Assembly (NCBI GenBank): GCA_024760905.1
Contig: CM045733.1
Span: 34,587,501 to 34,651,500 of the forward strand
DNA length: 64,000 bases
Reading direction: 5' to 3'
DNA from: Plotosus lineatus
Taxonomy: Eukaryota; Chordata; Actinopteri; Siluriformes; Plotosidae
Shown here: one piece after another, positions 21,858 through 37,834 of the stretch
Numbering within the stretch: position 1 is the first letter of the stretch
Layout of the letters: each line of letters opens with the position of its first letter
Translations under genes and position numbers: made by a program
The notes under the pieces: generated by a model
What the model saw: the letters and a program-made list of their open reading frames with translations, nothing else
What the model was told of the DNA's origin: nothing
Database searches by the model: none

Positions 21858-22675
21858 AAGATAATTTCTATGAAGATATACTATTCAGTTGCTAGATTGG
21901 CTATCTATATCCTTCCTATAAGTCTATGTGGATTTGAGGTTGACAGAGTTCAGAAGGTAGGGACAGGAGTTGGGAGTTGAGAAAGTTAGGTTATGGGCCC
22001 TTTCCAAAGTAATCTGGCAACCGGACTCAACACACTGATGTGTTGATCGTCAACTTTAACCATTATTTTTTTTTTAACCACTAAGCCACCATTAAAAATA
22101 ATTTTAAAAATGATGTTATAGACTGGATGGAAAACTCTTCTGTACAGAAAAGTTTCACAGTTCCCAGTTTCTCCTATGATAATGTTGCCTTATTATTTAT
22201 TATTTAAGAGAGAAAGAGAGGCTGGTGATAAACTGTTTATACTGTATTTGCTATGTTGGAACAAAAGTGACAGCATCAACTAATCTTATTAATTTTAATT
22301 GTTTTGGAATTGCTGTGGGGGAAAAAAGAAACAAAATACTTTGGGATGTTATGATGTGAGAAAAATCTACAATTATTTCCCTATAAGAGCACAATCTCTT
22401 GTTTTATTTCAGAGGCAGTCTATTGCAGCATCCCGTTGTTAAGTTTCTTTCATTGCTTGATTTAGTGTGGAAAATATAATTAAATATATACTTTTCAAAT
22501 ATAATTTTTGTCCATGCCATAGGTTTATTTAAAATTGAGCTATATTCCAGCACATTCTAGAAAGTTTACCCATCACTAAATAAAAAATAAGCTTGAACAA
22601 ATAGAATTTTGAGAAAGGTTGAGGAAAAAAGCCCCAGAGAAGCTGAACAGGTTTTTACCTGAAAACATTATGTTC

Positions 22676-22676
<1 letters not shown>
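21858..22676. other. Unannotated AT-rich stretch
   Basis: No terminal repeats, SINE boxes or meaningful reading frames were noticed. Confidence 0.5.

Positions 22677-22761
<85 letters not shown>
22677..22761. repeat. (GA)n microsatellite
   Basis: A GA tract with one GATA interruption. Confidence 0.95.
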
Positions 22762-25456
<2,695 letters not shown>

Positions 25457-26319
25457 GAGAGAGAGAAAGAGAGAGGGATGGGGGGCAACGTGAAGCTACT
25501 TATTGTGTGTTCCTTTGTATTACTCTTGATTTGTGTGACACACAGAGAATGAAAAATATGCCACATATGATGTGATAAGAAAAGGAACAAAAGGACAGAT
25601 TTACGAAAAGCTTGCCATAATCTTATTTCATATGTACACTACCTCAGTGCAGAAAAAACACCAAATGGCCTGAGACACAGCTGCAAAAAAGAGCACATGC
25701 TCAAATTGATAGATAGATAAATAGATCGATAGATAAATAGATAGATAGAGCAATAGAAAGTAAATTCTGTTCTTTTCCTTTCCTCCACTGGCCTTCTGTT
25801 TCACTTCATCCTTTCCTTGATCACTTTTTCCTCACCCCCACTTTGTCGCTCTCGCTAATCCTCCTCCCCTCTCCCATTTACCATCAACCTCATCCTATCC
25901 CCACCTCTTCGTTGTCTCATTTTCTTTCCCTCCTTCCCTCCTTCTTCTTTTTCTTCTTCATCCCTATCTTATTCTTCTCACTCTCCTCCTCTTGATGAGA
26001 TCTTCACTTGTCTCACTGATCAGTGTGAGAGTGTCAAGAAGGAACATCAACCGAAGCCCAACAAGATCACCTTCAGAGTAACATTTTACTCATTATGCAA
26101 ATCAAAAATGTCTGGTCATTTAATTTCACAGTATCTTGTCAACAATCTGGTGTATATGTGTGTGTGGGTGTGTGCACGTGTGGGTGCATGTGTAAGAAAG
26201 AAAAAAACATAGTGCTAGTACATAGTAAGTATTCACTCTTACATGCACCCAGGACAGCACAGATTACATATAGATCATGTAAAAGTATAATGTACGTACA
26301 GTACAACCACCCACCCATC

Positions 26320-26428
<109 letters not shown>

Positions 26429-26449
26429 TAATTGCTGTAGAGCAATTAA

Positions 26450-26720
26450 GGGCATTTGCCACTGTCTCCACTGATTAGATTCGGTTGCAAATTCGTGCAT
26501 GTGGCCCAGCTATGTGTGAGGTGTTAGCATGTTAATGCATTACATGTTACGTCAAAATGGCTCAGTCCCATCATCAGCTCGTTAACGAACGGGGACTCTA
26601 ATCGTGTTTCACACTAAGACAAACACAATTAAGGCATCTACATTATCCGTGACCTGTTCTCCTATATGTCTCTTTTGTTTACTCAACAGGCTAGCTAAGG
26701 GCAACACCATGTTCGGTGTA
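26450..26720. promoter_or_regulatory. Candidate conserved non-coding block
   Basis: Unique-looking sequence with homeodomain-type motifs (GTTAATGCATTAC, ACAATTAAGG), placed between microsatellites. The evidence is composition and motifs only, with no coding potential. Confidence 0.2.
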
Positions 26721-27006
26721 CGACTGCTAAATCCTGGTTAAAAAACAACAGCAAGAAAAAAACAAAACAAACTGCAAAAAGCTCTGAGAAGGTCTTACAC
26801 TTAAAGTGTTAAACATTTGCTTAGCAGTGTTTACATTTAGGGAGATTAATAACTGTAGCCTGCAGTGGAAAATTGGGAAATGGCTCTGGTCCATTTTGAA
26901 CCACAGGGAGAGGAAGAGAGATGCTAATTGAAAGATGCAAATTAAAATCCACATTAATATTATGATACTCTACTGCATACTACTATAGTATTCCCAAATG
27001 GCAAGC

Positions 27007-27349
<343 letters not shown>

Positions 27350-27504
27350 GCTGCAGTGAGGAGTGTTGGTATTAATATACTCTATATGCACAACAATATA
27401 CAACACAGACACACACACACAAAAATAAACACATTTATAAATAGATGTGTTTATTACATAGAACACCACACGCGACACAACCGATTTAGGAAAAAACCCA
27501 AGAA

Positions 27505-27693
<189 letters not shown>

Positions 27694-27726
27694 ACATACA
27701 TATGGTGGGATACACCTTCTCTTTAA

Positions 27727-28040
27727 GAGTAATGAGGATGGATAGGATCAGGAATGAGTACATCAGAGGGACAGCACATGTAAGATGTTTTGGAGACAAA
27801 GTCAGAGAGGCCAGATTGAGATGGTTTGGACATGTACAGAGGAGGGATAGTGAGTATATTGGTAGTAAGATGCTCAGGTTGTAACCAGGCAGAAGGCCAA
27901 GAGGAAGAACAAAGAGAAGATTTATGGATGTGGTGAAAGAGGACATGAAGGTAGTTGGTGTTAGAGAAGAAGATGCAGAGGACAGGCTGAGATGGGGGCA
28001 GATGATTCGCTGTGGCGACCCCTGAAGGGAACAGCTTTAA
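27727..28040 (+). mobile_element. RTE LINE 3' fragment, copy 2
   Basis: It encodes MRMDRIRNEYIRGTAHVRCF and RWFGHVQRRDSEYIG of the LINE C-terminal region and ends GATTCGCTGTGGCGACCCCT, GAAGGGAACAGC, 'tttaagaag'. It is heavily 5' truncated. It directly abuts a SINE3 copy. Confidence 0.88.
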
Positions 28041-28293
28041 GAAGTGGGATACACCATGGACAGCTTGTCAGGCCATCACAAAGCCAACACTCATACAATC
28101 ATTCAAACACTCACACCTAGGGGAGATTTCGAATAACCAATTAACCTACTGCTTTTGGACTGTGGAAGGAAACTGGAGTACCCGGAGGAAACCCACACAA
28201 GCACGGGGAGAACATACAAACACCACACAGAAACGCCTGAGATGGGAATCAAACCCAGGGCCGTCTTGCTAATCATTACACCACTGTGCCGCC
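28041..28293 (-). mobile_element. SINE3, antisense
   Basis: On the minus strand: head 'gcggcacagtggtgtaatgatt', B-box-like GGTTTGATTCC, then the typical fish block 'tgttctccccgtgcttgtgtgg' (in pieces) and 'ggtgtgagtgtttgaatg', ending in the beginning of the T2-like tail. It resembles the AFC-type SINEs of fish with an L2-like 3' end (recall, not verified). Confidence 0.75.
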
Positions 28294-29093
28294 TGGTTAA
28301 AATATGTAAGAATTAATTATTTAAATAAACTTTAGTTTGATATGGTTTTGTTTCTACATAAAATTCTTGAACAGAGTTGTAGTGGTGCTGTTATACAGCT
28401 CTACCTGTATCTCTTATGACTTAACACATTTTTTTAAAAAACCATAAAAATCGGTGACATCCAATAATTGTTAACTATCCAAAAATAGTAAATAGTTATT
28501 GACATACTAAAAAACTTACATACATATTTAGATAATTTTTAACCTCCTTGAGTTTGACGTTTCACGTGATGTTTTATTAAAGTTTACCAAGCTTACTGTG
28601 CAGACAATACAAATTATACAACATATCAATTTAACAAGAAAATCTTCCAAAATTTTTGTTGATATGATCACTGTCAGATCTCAATATCAAAAAAATCGGT
28701 GTACTTAAAAGTTAGATCTATTACACATGGAGAATTCTAGAGACAGTGCTACTATTAACTGTAAAGCAGGTATAATTGGGGTGTTACAAGTTATATGCAT
28801 AAAGTAATACAGATGTTGGACTTTTTTCACCAGCTGAAGTAAATCCAGGGTCAAGAATTATTTTTTCTCAATTCATTAAGCATATTTTAATATGCTCACC
28901 CCCACCGCCCCACAAGGTTTCCATATATTTATTTAGATCTATTAATTTAATAAAATGTATTTAATTTAAACTCATATTTTCTTACTGCTTGTTTGTAGTA
29001 TAGTATTCATACCCTGTCAGTGCCCATGTGTAAAATACAAGTTTAAATTTGCATAGATAATTATTACTAGTACACTAATACATTTAAAATGTT
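28294..29093. other. Unannotated AT-rich stretch
   Basis: AT-rich, no repeat family or gene recognised. Confidence 0.5.
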
Positions 29094-29116
29094 CACACGC
29101 ACACACACACATGTAT

Positions 29117-29189
<73 letters not shown>

Positions 29190-29226
29190 TATAATATACT
29201 CACACATATTTTTACATTTGTACATA

Positions 29227-29284
<58 letters not shown>

Positions 29285-29309
29285 TACATACATACACACA
29301 CAAACACAC
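29094..29309. repeat. (CA)n/(TA)n microsatellite cluster
   Basis: Alternating CA and TA tracts: 29097-29139, 29138-29187, 29231-29272 and 29273-29309, with short unique spacers. Confidence 0.9.
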
Positions 29310-29612
29310 CGCCGTGGCATAGTGGTTAGGGTGCTACACTCAAGATCGGGAGTTTGTGTGTTTGAATCCCAGTTAGACACCCACTGTGCTAAGATCCCTG
29401 GGAAAGGTCCTAACCACAAGTGTGCCTCTGTTCACCCAGCAGTATAAATGGGTGCCAGTAAAAATATACTGGGAAGGTAACCTGTGATGGACTAGCATCC
29501 AATCCAGGAGGAGTTCAACTCATGGTCGCTTCATGCTATGGAAACCAGGGATAAGCACCGTCCTGATGAGCCACTAGATTCTGGTGTAAAAGCCCAAACA
29601 GACTTTACTTTA
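29310..29612 (+). mobile_element. SINE2, full length
   Basis: The tRNA-like head CCGCCGTGGCATAGTGGTTA (A box TGGCATAGTGG) is followed by a B-box-like GTTTGAATCCC. The body contains 'tgcctctgttcacccagcag', 'tataaatgggtgccag' and 'gcatccaatccaggaggag', ending 'gtgtaaaagccc'. A second copy of its 3' two thirds is at 42793-42985. Confidence 0.82.
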
Positions 29613-29660
29613 CACACACACATACACACATATATATATATATATACAAATATGTGTGTA

Positions 29661-30002
29661 CAGGTAGTGGTGGTCTAGTGGTATAGGGCACTGGATCGCT
29701 GATCCCAAGATTGTGGGTTCGAGTCCCACTCTCTACAAGGTTGTCACTGCCCCGCCCACACCCCTTGTGCAGCTAACTGGGTTATCAAAGGCCGGACATG
29801 TCTCTCACTGTCTATGGTGAGAGGTTCATGTAAAAGAACCATTGTTGACTTTCGTAAAGAGTAGCTGCAAAGCCGTCAATGTGTTTCTGTCCTTTGCTAA
29901 AGGGTTGTGTCAGGAAGGGCATCCGACGTAAAAACCCATGCCAAATCAAACGTGGAATCAGATGATTTGCCGTGGCAACCCTTAATAACGGGAAAAAGCC
30001 GT
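29661..30002 (+). mobile_element. SINE1, full length, tail T1
   Basis: Head with GGTTCGAGTCCC, the body, and tail T1 (TCAGGAAGGGCATCCGACG ... GATGATTTGCCGTGGCAACC ... AAAAAGCCG), then a TA tract. Confidence 0.9.
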
Positions 30003-30043
30003 ATATATATATATAAAACGCATATACATGTCATATACATGTG

Positions 30044-30158
30044 TATAGCCCAGTTAACTGCACTGGGGGACAGTGACAACCTCGTGGAGAGTGGGATTCG
30101 AACCCCCAACTGTAGGATCAGTGATCCAGCACCCTTTACCACCAGGCCACCACTGCCC

Positions 30159-30163
<5 letters not shown>
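30044..30163 (-). mobile_element. SINE1 head-only fragment
   Basis: On the minus strand it runs from CAGTGGTGGCCTGGTGGTAA through the B box GGTTCGAATCC and stops in 'cagtgcagttaactgggct', just inside the point where headless copies begin. It is the complement of the headless forms. Confidence 0.85.

Positions 30164-30167
<4 letters not shown>

Positions 30168-30229
<62 letters not shown>
30168..30229. repeat. (TA)n microsatellite
   Basis: A TA tract between two antisense SINE1 pieces. Confidence 0.95.
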
Positions 30230-30724
<495 letters not shown>

Positions 30725-31019
30725 CACACATGTTTATGTACATATTTACAAATGTAAAAGTGTGTATATGTGTGTGTGTATGTACAATATGTATGTATTA
30801 GTATATAAGCTACTACTAAACCACTGCTACAAATTATGTACACAAATTTAAGCTTGTAAATACCGTTATTATGTATTATATTTGTATTGGATATTGCCCA
30901 ATATATTGGCCAAATATCAGTATTGGTGATAGTCATCTTGCTGACTGATATCATTCTATCAGCAATCATTCTACCACAGTCACCATTACCAGTAGCTGAT
31001 ATTTATCTGTTATATTGAA

Positions 31020-31390
31020 ACAGTTACTTTTCACAAAATGAGTCCTTTTCATAAAAAGAAAGCTTTATTGAAGGTGATTTCATGAATTTGAATAATTGAA
31101 TTTGTGCTCATTTAAAGACCATACGATGAAGGCCCGAAAGATCATCTCTACTGTTTATAGACAAATTCTATTGATCACTGATTGTCATTAATTCCACTGA
31201 ACACAGTGATAGCATGCTTTATGAAATGCCTAATTTGGCAACTTGCATAAACATCATGTCCTGTGTGGAGAAAAGAAGAAGAAAAAGACAGCAAGGGTGC
31301 AAAAAGGAGAATAAAGGCAAGACTTAATCTGACACCGCATCAGTAGGGATCATCAGCAGGCATGGTGTGGTAATGAGATGGTAATGATAT
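31020..31390. other. Low-repeat stretch, possible conserved non-coding sequence
   Basis: Unique-looking, non-coding, with AT-rich homeodomain-type motifs (TTAATTCC, CTAATTTGG). The flanks 30721-31019 and 31391-31783 show nothing else recognisable. Confidence 0.2.
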
Positions 31391-31783
31391 GGTAATCTCA
31401 TGGTAATCTGGTGGAGTTATTCTACACCAGAGAGCGAGGGAGGAGGGGAGGAGGTATCCGACAGAGGAACTGTCAAAGCGACACACGCTCTAAACAAAAA
31501 CGCACACACACACAAAAACACACAAACACACACAAACGTAAACACCCACACCTACAGGATGCAAACAAACAGACAGACAAAAACATGAAGCTGCAATGAA
31601 ACACAAACATGATGCTGTTATTATTGGCAAGAAATCTATAAATGAAGAGACTCTCCAAATGAGATCAACTGGCTAAAGGTTGATGTTTTGATAACTGCCA
31701 CTGTTTTTGCCAATTAGTCTTGATTCATAATGAGGCAATTTGTACAACATTTTATATTAAAATATAATTATAAATGATGGTGA

Positions 31784-32015
31784 GGGCAGCATGATGGTAT
31801 AATGGTTACCATGTCTACCATACAGGAAGAAGGTGCTAGGTTCAAGTCCTAATCTTGGATTTTTTTTTTTTTTTTTTTTTTTTTGTGGAGTTTGCATGTT
31901 CCCCTCATGTTTGCATTGGTTTCCTCTGGGCACTCCAGTTCTCCCCACAATCCAAAAACTTGCAGATCAAGCTAACGGGTTGTTCCAGATTGACCCTAGA
32001 TGTGAGTGTGAATAG

Positions 32016-32056
<41 letters not shown>

Positions 32057-32125
32057 TATTGTGATGGTCTGGTGAGCTGTTCAGGGTGTACCCTGATTTT
32101 GTCCAGTGTCAGCTAAGATGAGCTT
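31784..32125 (+). mobile_element. SINE3, full length
   Basis: Head 'gggcagcatgatggtataat', B box GGTTCAAGTCC, T24 tract, 'gtggagtttgcatgttcccc', 'cctctgggcactccag', 'gatgtgagtgtgaatag', a TG microsatellite, then 'gagctgttcagggtgtaccc', the start of the T2-type tail. Confidence 0.8.
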
Positions 32126-32714
32126 TCTCTGATTGCACCACCAACACTTGTCTATTCAAGAAGAATCTCATGTCTCATTCAGGACATGTTCCCACCTTCC
32201 ACCTAATGCTCCTGGTGTCCACCTTAACCCTAACAAAGAGTAACACTAAATGAACAACTGTTCATATCATTCCTTCTTTATATAAGTGTGTGTATGTTTG
32301 AAAAAAAAAAACATAAATATTTCAATTGATTTTTTTGAAAATTAATATATGTATTTGAAAACAATTTTATTAAAGTTAATAAACATTCGTGAGTGTTATA
32401 TGAAGATATTAAGATTCAATTACACGTCCATCTTGCTGCTGTTGATTATGCTAAATGCTGTACTGCCCTCTAGCGGTCATAGTTTATTACAGCCACTTAT
32501 TCTTTCAGAGGTGGGATTTTGTACATGGAAGACTCTTTCAGATTTTGGAGATGATCTCGATCAAATTCTGTATCCGGGACTTTTTAAATTCTATTTAAAA
32601 AAATTTAAATATAATTTTTTAACAGTGTGAGATCATATGATTTTTGACAACTTGTTCAATATGGAGAGTTGCTGTGTTTGGTGTGGGTTTACACTCTGTG
32701 TTCTTGTTTTATGA
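32126..32714. other. Unannotated stretch
   Basis: AT-rich, no repeat family or gene recognised. Confidence 0.5.
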
Positions 32715-33020
32715 CATTTTTTGAACCACTTAATCCTAATAAGGGTCATGGGGCATCTCAGCCGACTCTGGGTGAAGGTAGAGTACACCCTGGACAACTT
32801 GCCACGCCAAAGCAGGGCAGAAGCATATGCATACTCTTTATAAAAGTCAGCAATGTTCTTCTACATGCTTCTCACCATTGAAAGTTAAAGACATAGCCGG
32901 CCTTTGAAAACCCAGTTAACTGCACTGGGGGGGACGACAACCCATTGAGAGAGGGGCTTGAGTCCCCACACGTGGGATCAGTGATCCAGAACCTTACCAC
33001 CAGGCCACTACTGCCCGGTG
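32715..33020 (-). mobile_element. SINE1, tail T2, antisense
   Basis: T2 at the left (TTGAACCACTTAATCCTAAT, 'ggtagagtacaccctgg'), body ('cagttaactgcactggg' on the plus strand), head ending CCACTACTGCCC. More diverged than most copies. A T2-end fragment ('ataattaggattaggttg') follows at 33045-33090. Confidence 0.82.
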
Positions 33021-33107
33021 TACTTTTCCTTTACCCAGAGATCATAATTAGGATTAGGTTGTTCAGAAAATAAACGAATGAATAAAGAATACAGTGCGAG
33101 TAATTCA

Positions 33108-33990
33108 ATTCAATTTAATTTAATTCAGTTGTATTTGTAAGGCTCCTTTTACAGCTGACATTTTCATAAAGCAGCTTTACACAGTAGAAACAAATTTGAT
33201 AACAAATTCAAATATTTCTTCAACAAACCCTATGAGCAAGCCCATGGTGATGGTTGAAGGAAAAACTTCTTCAGTTGACACGAGGAAGAAACCTTGCTAG
33301 GAACCAGCAGACTCAGTGGGAAGTCCATCCTCCATTTGGATGAAACCAGATAAAAATACAACCCACCTGGCAGAAACTTCACTATAGTTTAACATCAGTT
33401 CTAGTAGGTTATCTTATAACTATAATAGCAATTGTAGTCCTAAATCATTTTAATATTTGAGTTTATATCACCAGCAGTGTAAAGCCATCTTCTCAGCTTC
33501 TAAACGTATATTTAGGTCCATATGGATCATCAGCAGCAAGAACAAGACGCTTCTAAGATGAGTGCAATAGTCATAACTGTAATAGCATATCAGGATCACA
33601 GGATTCAGAAAGTGGAAGGAAGGAAGATCACTATTCATTCAGTCATTTTTTTCTACCGCTTAATTCTAAATAGGGTTATGGGAAGGCTGGTGCTCATCTC
33701 AGCGGACTCTGGGTGAAGGCAAAGCACACCCTCGACTCTGGGCAGAAACATGTTGACGGCTGTGCAACTACTCTTGATGAAAGTCAGCAGTGTTTTTTTT
33801 TACATGCCTTTCAGCATAGAGAGTGAGAGACATGGCCCGCCTTTGATAACCTGCACAGAGGGAACAGCAATGACAGCCATTGACAGTGGAGCTTGAACCC
33901 CCGATCTTGGAATCAGTGATCCAGCACCTTATCACTGCCCCAGGCCAGAATCACTAGTATCTCAGAAATAGTATGTTTACCTCAGCAAAA
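33108..33990 (+). repeat. Interspersed repeat G, interrupted by SINE1
   Basis: It begins AATTCAATTCAATTTAATTT, 'gtatttgtaaggctcc', 'aaagcagctttacaca'; continues 'gaggaagaaaccttgc' and 'ccatcctccatttggatg'; and ends in the block shared with 16935-17062. The SINE at 33632-33944 splits the block between 'gatcact' and 'atcactag', which look like its target duplication. The class is unresolved. Confidence 0.6.
33632..33944 (-). mobile_element. SINE1, tail T2, antisense, nested in repeat G
   Basis: On the plus strand: CATTCAGTCATTTTTTTCTA, 'ccgcttaattctaaatagggtt', T2, a short deletion in the 'gagctgtc' region, body and diverged head. It sits inside repeat G; the 16935 copy shows that site uninterrupted. 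Confidence 0.78.
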
Positions 33991-34027
33991 AAACCAAAAA
34001 AAACCAAAAAACAAAACAAACAGACAA

Positions 34028-34028
<1 letters not shown>

Positions 34029-34077
<49 letters not shown>
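34029..34077. repeat. (GA)n microsatellite
   Basis: An uninterrupted GA tract. Confidence 0.95.
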
Positions 34078-34081
<4 letters not shown>

Positions 34082-34221
34082 GTCATGATATTGCATTTAT
34101 ATTAGATGCGTGTGTGAATGGTTGTGTATGTTGTGTTGCTTTACTGAAGAGCTGTTTAGGTTACTTAGGCCTTTTCCCCGTGTCTGCTACGATTATTATT
34201 AAAAACAATATGAATCAGGTT

Positions 34222-34460
34222 TGAGGGGAACTGTGGTGTAGATGTTAGCATGACTGTGTCTGTAAGAAGATTTTAGGTTCAATTCTCATGCCTGACGAGG
34301 TTGTTTCTGCAGTTCTGGAGTTTGTGTATTCTTCCCATGTTTCCATAGGTTTAATGGTTAATTGGTTTAATCTCACAGTCCAAGGACATGCACATGAAGC
34401 TAATTGGCTATCCGAAATTGCTCCTGGGTGTTTGAATGAATAGATGTTTGTCCCAGAGAA
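34222..34460 (+). mobile_element. SINE3, 3' truncated
   Basis: Head 'gaactgtggtgtagatgtta', B-box-like AGGTTCAATTC, 'ctggagtttgtgtattcttc', 'catgcacatgaagctaattgg', 'gctcctgggtgtttgaatg'. It ends before the T2-type tail. No other feature is seen to 34979. Confidence 0.7.
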
Positions 34461-34976
34461 TAGGTTCTGCAGGGTGCTTGCATCTGTCTCAGGTAAACAC
34501 ACATACACTACTTTGGAAACCATGCAAGTGGCTCAAAGACCAATGATAATTTATAGGTATAAATATTAAGAAGGCTCATTGCATTGTTAATGAAAGGGTA
34601 GTGAAGAAGAGAAAGCCGACATCAATAAATTTCCACAGTGAACTGCCAAACATGGGACTATTGATGTTATATGTTGTACCATGTACAGTATTTCAACACA
34701 GAACCCAGCAGCAGGAATTAAAAACCTTTCGTACCTAAAGTAGCATCAGATAGAATAATACTGCAACCTGGATCCAATGATGTATGACAGTGAGGTATTA
34801 GAACAGTTCATTTATTCTATAACAAGTGATCAAATCCTGTGAAAGGTTTGTTAAGGATATCAGCAAAAGGGGAACACAAAAAATGTATTGATACTCTGTA
34901 TATCTTCTCTCTATATATATATAGCTTCACTCACTGTACAGACAAACATTTAACGAGATTTGTACAGTAATTTAGT

Positions 34977-34979
<3 letters not shown>

Positions 34980-35067
<88 letters not shown>
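34980..35067. repeat. (TA)n microsatellite
   Basis: A TA tract just outside the 3' end of RTE LINE copy 3. Confidence 0.96.
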
Positions 35068-35073
<6 letters not shown>

Positions 35074-35086
35074 TTTACAGTACATT

Positions 35087-37182
35087 CTTCTTCTTCTTTT
35101 CCTCTCGGCCTTCTGCCTGGTAGTTCCAACCTCAGCATCCTACTACCAATATACTCACTATCCCTCCTCTGTACATGTCCAACCCATCTCAATCTAGCCT
35201 CTCTGACTTTGTCTCAAAAACCTCTAACATGTGCTGTCCCTCTGATGTACTCATTCATGATCCTATCCATCCTCATTACTCCCAAAGAGAACCTCAACAT
35301 TTTCATCTCTGCTACCTCTAGCTCTGCCTCCTGTCTTTTCCCCAGGGCCACTGTTTCTAAATCATACAACATCGCTGGCCTCATCACCGTCTTGTACACT
35401 TTTCCTTTCATTCTTGCCGATACCTTCCTATCACACATTACACCTGATATTTTTCTCCAACCATTCCAACCTGCCTGCACACGCTTCGTCACCTCTTTTC
35501 CACACTCTCCATTGCTCGGATTGTTGAGCCTAAGTACTGTACTTAAAATCCTCCACATTCTTTATCTCTGCTCCCTGTAACCTCACCGTTCCTCTTGGGT
35601 CCTTGTCGTTCACACACATATATTCTTTTTTACTGAGGCTAACCTTCATTCCTCTCCTTTCCAGGGCATACCTCCACCTCTCTAGATTTTCCTCCACTTG
35701 TTCTCTGCTCTCACTACAGATCACAATGTCATCTGCAAACATCATAGTCCATGGAGATTCTTGTCTAACCTCATCTGTCAGCCTGTCCATCACCATAGCA
35801 AACAAGAAGGGGCTCAGAGCTGACCCTTGATGCAGTCCCACCTCCACCTTGAACTCTTCTGTCACATCGACAGCACATCTCACCACTGTCTTACATCTCT
35901 CATACATGTCCTGCACCACTCTAACATACTTCTCTGCCACTCCAAACTTCCTCATGCAATACCACAGTTCCTCTCTCGGCATCCTGTCATATGCTTTCTC
36001 CAGATCCACAAAGGCACAATGCAGATCCTTCTGACCTTTTCTGTACTTCTCTATTAACATCCTCAAAGCAAACACTGCATCTGTGGTGCTCGTTCTTGGC
36101 ATGAAACCAAACTGATGTTAACAAATGCTGACCTCTGCCTTTAGTCTAGCTTCCACTATTCTTTCCCTTAACTTTATCGTATGGCTCATCAACTTTATCC
36201 CTCTGTAGTTGCCACAACTCTGCACATCTCCCTTGTTCTTAAAAATGGGCACAAGCACACTTTTCTTCCACTCCTTTGGAATCCTCTCACTTTCTAAGAC
36301 CTTGTTGAATGTTGCTGTCAGAAAATCTACTGCTACTTCTCCTAGACACTTCCATACCTCCACCGGTATGTCATCAGGACCAACTGCCTTTCCACTCTTC
36401 ATCCTCTTCAATGCCCTCCTCACTTCTCCCTCACTAATCTTTGCTACTTCCTGGTCCTCAAGTCACCTCTTCTACTCTTTTTTCTCTCTCATTTTCCTCA
36501 TTCATCAGCTCTTCAAAGTACTCGTTCCATCTTCCCAGCACAATTCTGTCATCAGTCAATGCATTTCCCACCCTGTCCTTAATCACTCTAACTTGCTGCA
36601 TGTCCTTCCCATATCTATTTCTCTGCTGTGCCAACCTGTATAAATCATTTTCTCTGTCCTTTCTGTCCAACCTAGCATACAAGTCATCATACGCCCTCTG
36701 TTTGGCCTTTGACACCGCTACCTTTGCCTTACGCTGTGTCTCTCTGTACTCCTGTTTACTCTCTTCAGTCCTCTCTATGTCCCATTTCTTCTTAGCTAAC
36801 CTCTTCTTTTGTACACACTCCTGCACTTCCTCATTCCACCACCAAGTCTCCTTATCTACTTTCCTTCCAGAGGACACACCAAGTACTCTCCCACCTGTCT
36901 CCCTGATTACATTAGCTGTTGTTGTCCAGTCATCTGGAAGCACTTCCTGACCACCCAAAACCTGTTTCAACTCCTCCTTGAAGACAACACGACACTCTTC
37001 CTTTTTCAGCTTCCACCACTTTGTCTTCTGCTCTGCCTTTGCCTTCTTCACCTTCCTCACCATCAGCATCATCCTGCACACCACCATCCTATGCTGTTTG
37101 GCAACACTCTCACCCACTACTACTTTGCAGTCACTGACTTCCTTCAAATTACATTGCCTACACAAGATGTAGTCTACCTGTG
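35087..37182 (-). mobile_element. RTE LINE copy 3, 5' truncated, antisense
   Basis: An exact 15-bp target duplication ACTTTACAGTACATT (35072-35086 and 37183-37197) bounds the insertion. The 3' end (left) has the TTCTTCTTCTTTTCCTCTCG tail complement, but about 180 bp between it and the 'cttctgcctggtag' block are missing. The 5' end is at the last endonuclease residues (LCRQCNLKE). This copy retains most of the RT. Confidence 0.95.
35214..37165 (-). pseudogene. RTE LINE RT and C-terminal region, copy 3
   Basis: On the minus strand, four frames cover the protein in order: 36458-37165 (linker), 36118-36423 (GKAVGPDDIPVEVWK, NYRGIKLMSHT), 35530-36102 (DLEKAYDRMP, LHQGSALSPFLFA, and the FADD active site encoded at 35729-35740), and 35214-35558 (C-terminal region). 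Each junction is a small indel or stop. The catalytic core is intact at residue level, but no continuous ORF remains. Confidence 0.9.
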
Positions 37183-37197
37183 ACTTTACAGTACATT

Positions 37198-37794
37198 TGT
37201 AATTTGTAACTTTTTAAAAAATGCTCTAAAGTAATATAATGCAGAAATTGTCATTGACATTATGTGCAAATCAGTGTTTATGAGGTGAAGTAGTGAACAA
37301 ATGTGTGTGTACAAGATTATAGTTCAACAGACCGGGAAAGAGATAGAGAGGATCCAAATCCTAATGAACCTTACATATTATAAGAAATACCATAAGAATA
37401 ACTCTTCCTCAAACTTACACTGTTACAGTCATAGCCAACCCATAACTCTGACAACTTTCCGTTAGGTACAAAATGTTAGAGGGTTTTCTTGCAAGTATCC
37501 AAAGACTTTACTATGATGGAAAATTCCAAAAAGTCTGGTCCGTTTCTGGACGTCTCTTAACAAATCTCTATCTGATTGCCGGTGTATGTACTTGCGCTCC
37601 AACAGTTGCAAGAGTCACAGAGGCTGAAATTGCTGAGGCAGCCAGATTTGGACAAATTGGCAGTCATTGAAATCTACATTTTGTTGATAGAAATTGCATC
37701 TATTTCAGTAGAAATATTTACGTAATTTATTTGGGCATTTTAAATCATTTTGAGATCTTTTTACCTTGCCTAACTCACAGGCATCCACAACATT

Positions 37795-37834
<40 letters not shown>

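Noticed and set aside
37473..37670. A 65-codon frame as a small gene
   Set aside because: No family resemblance, splice signals or context; a frame of this length is expected by chance.
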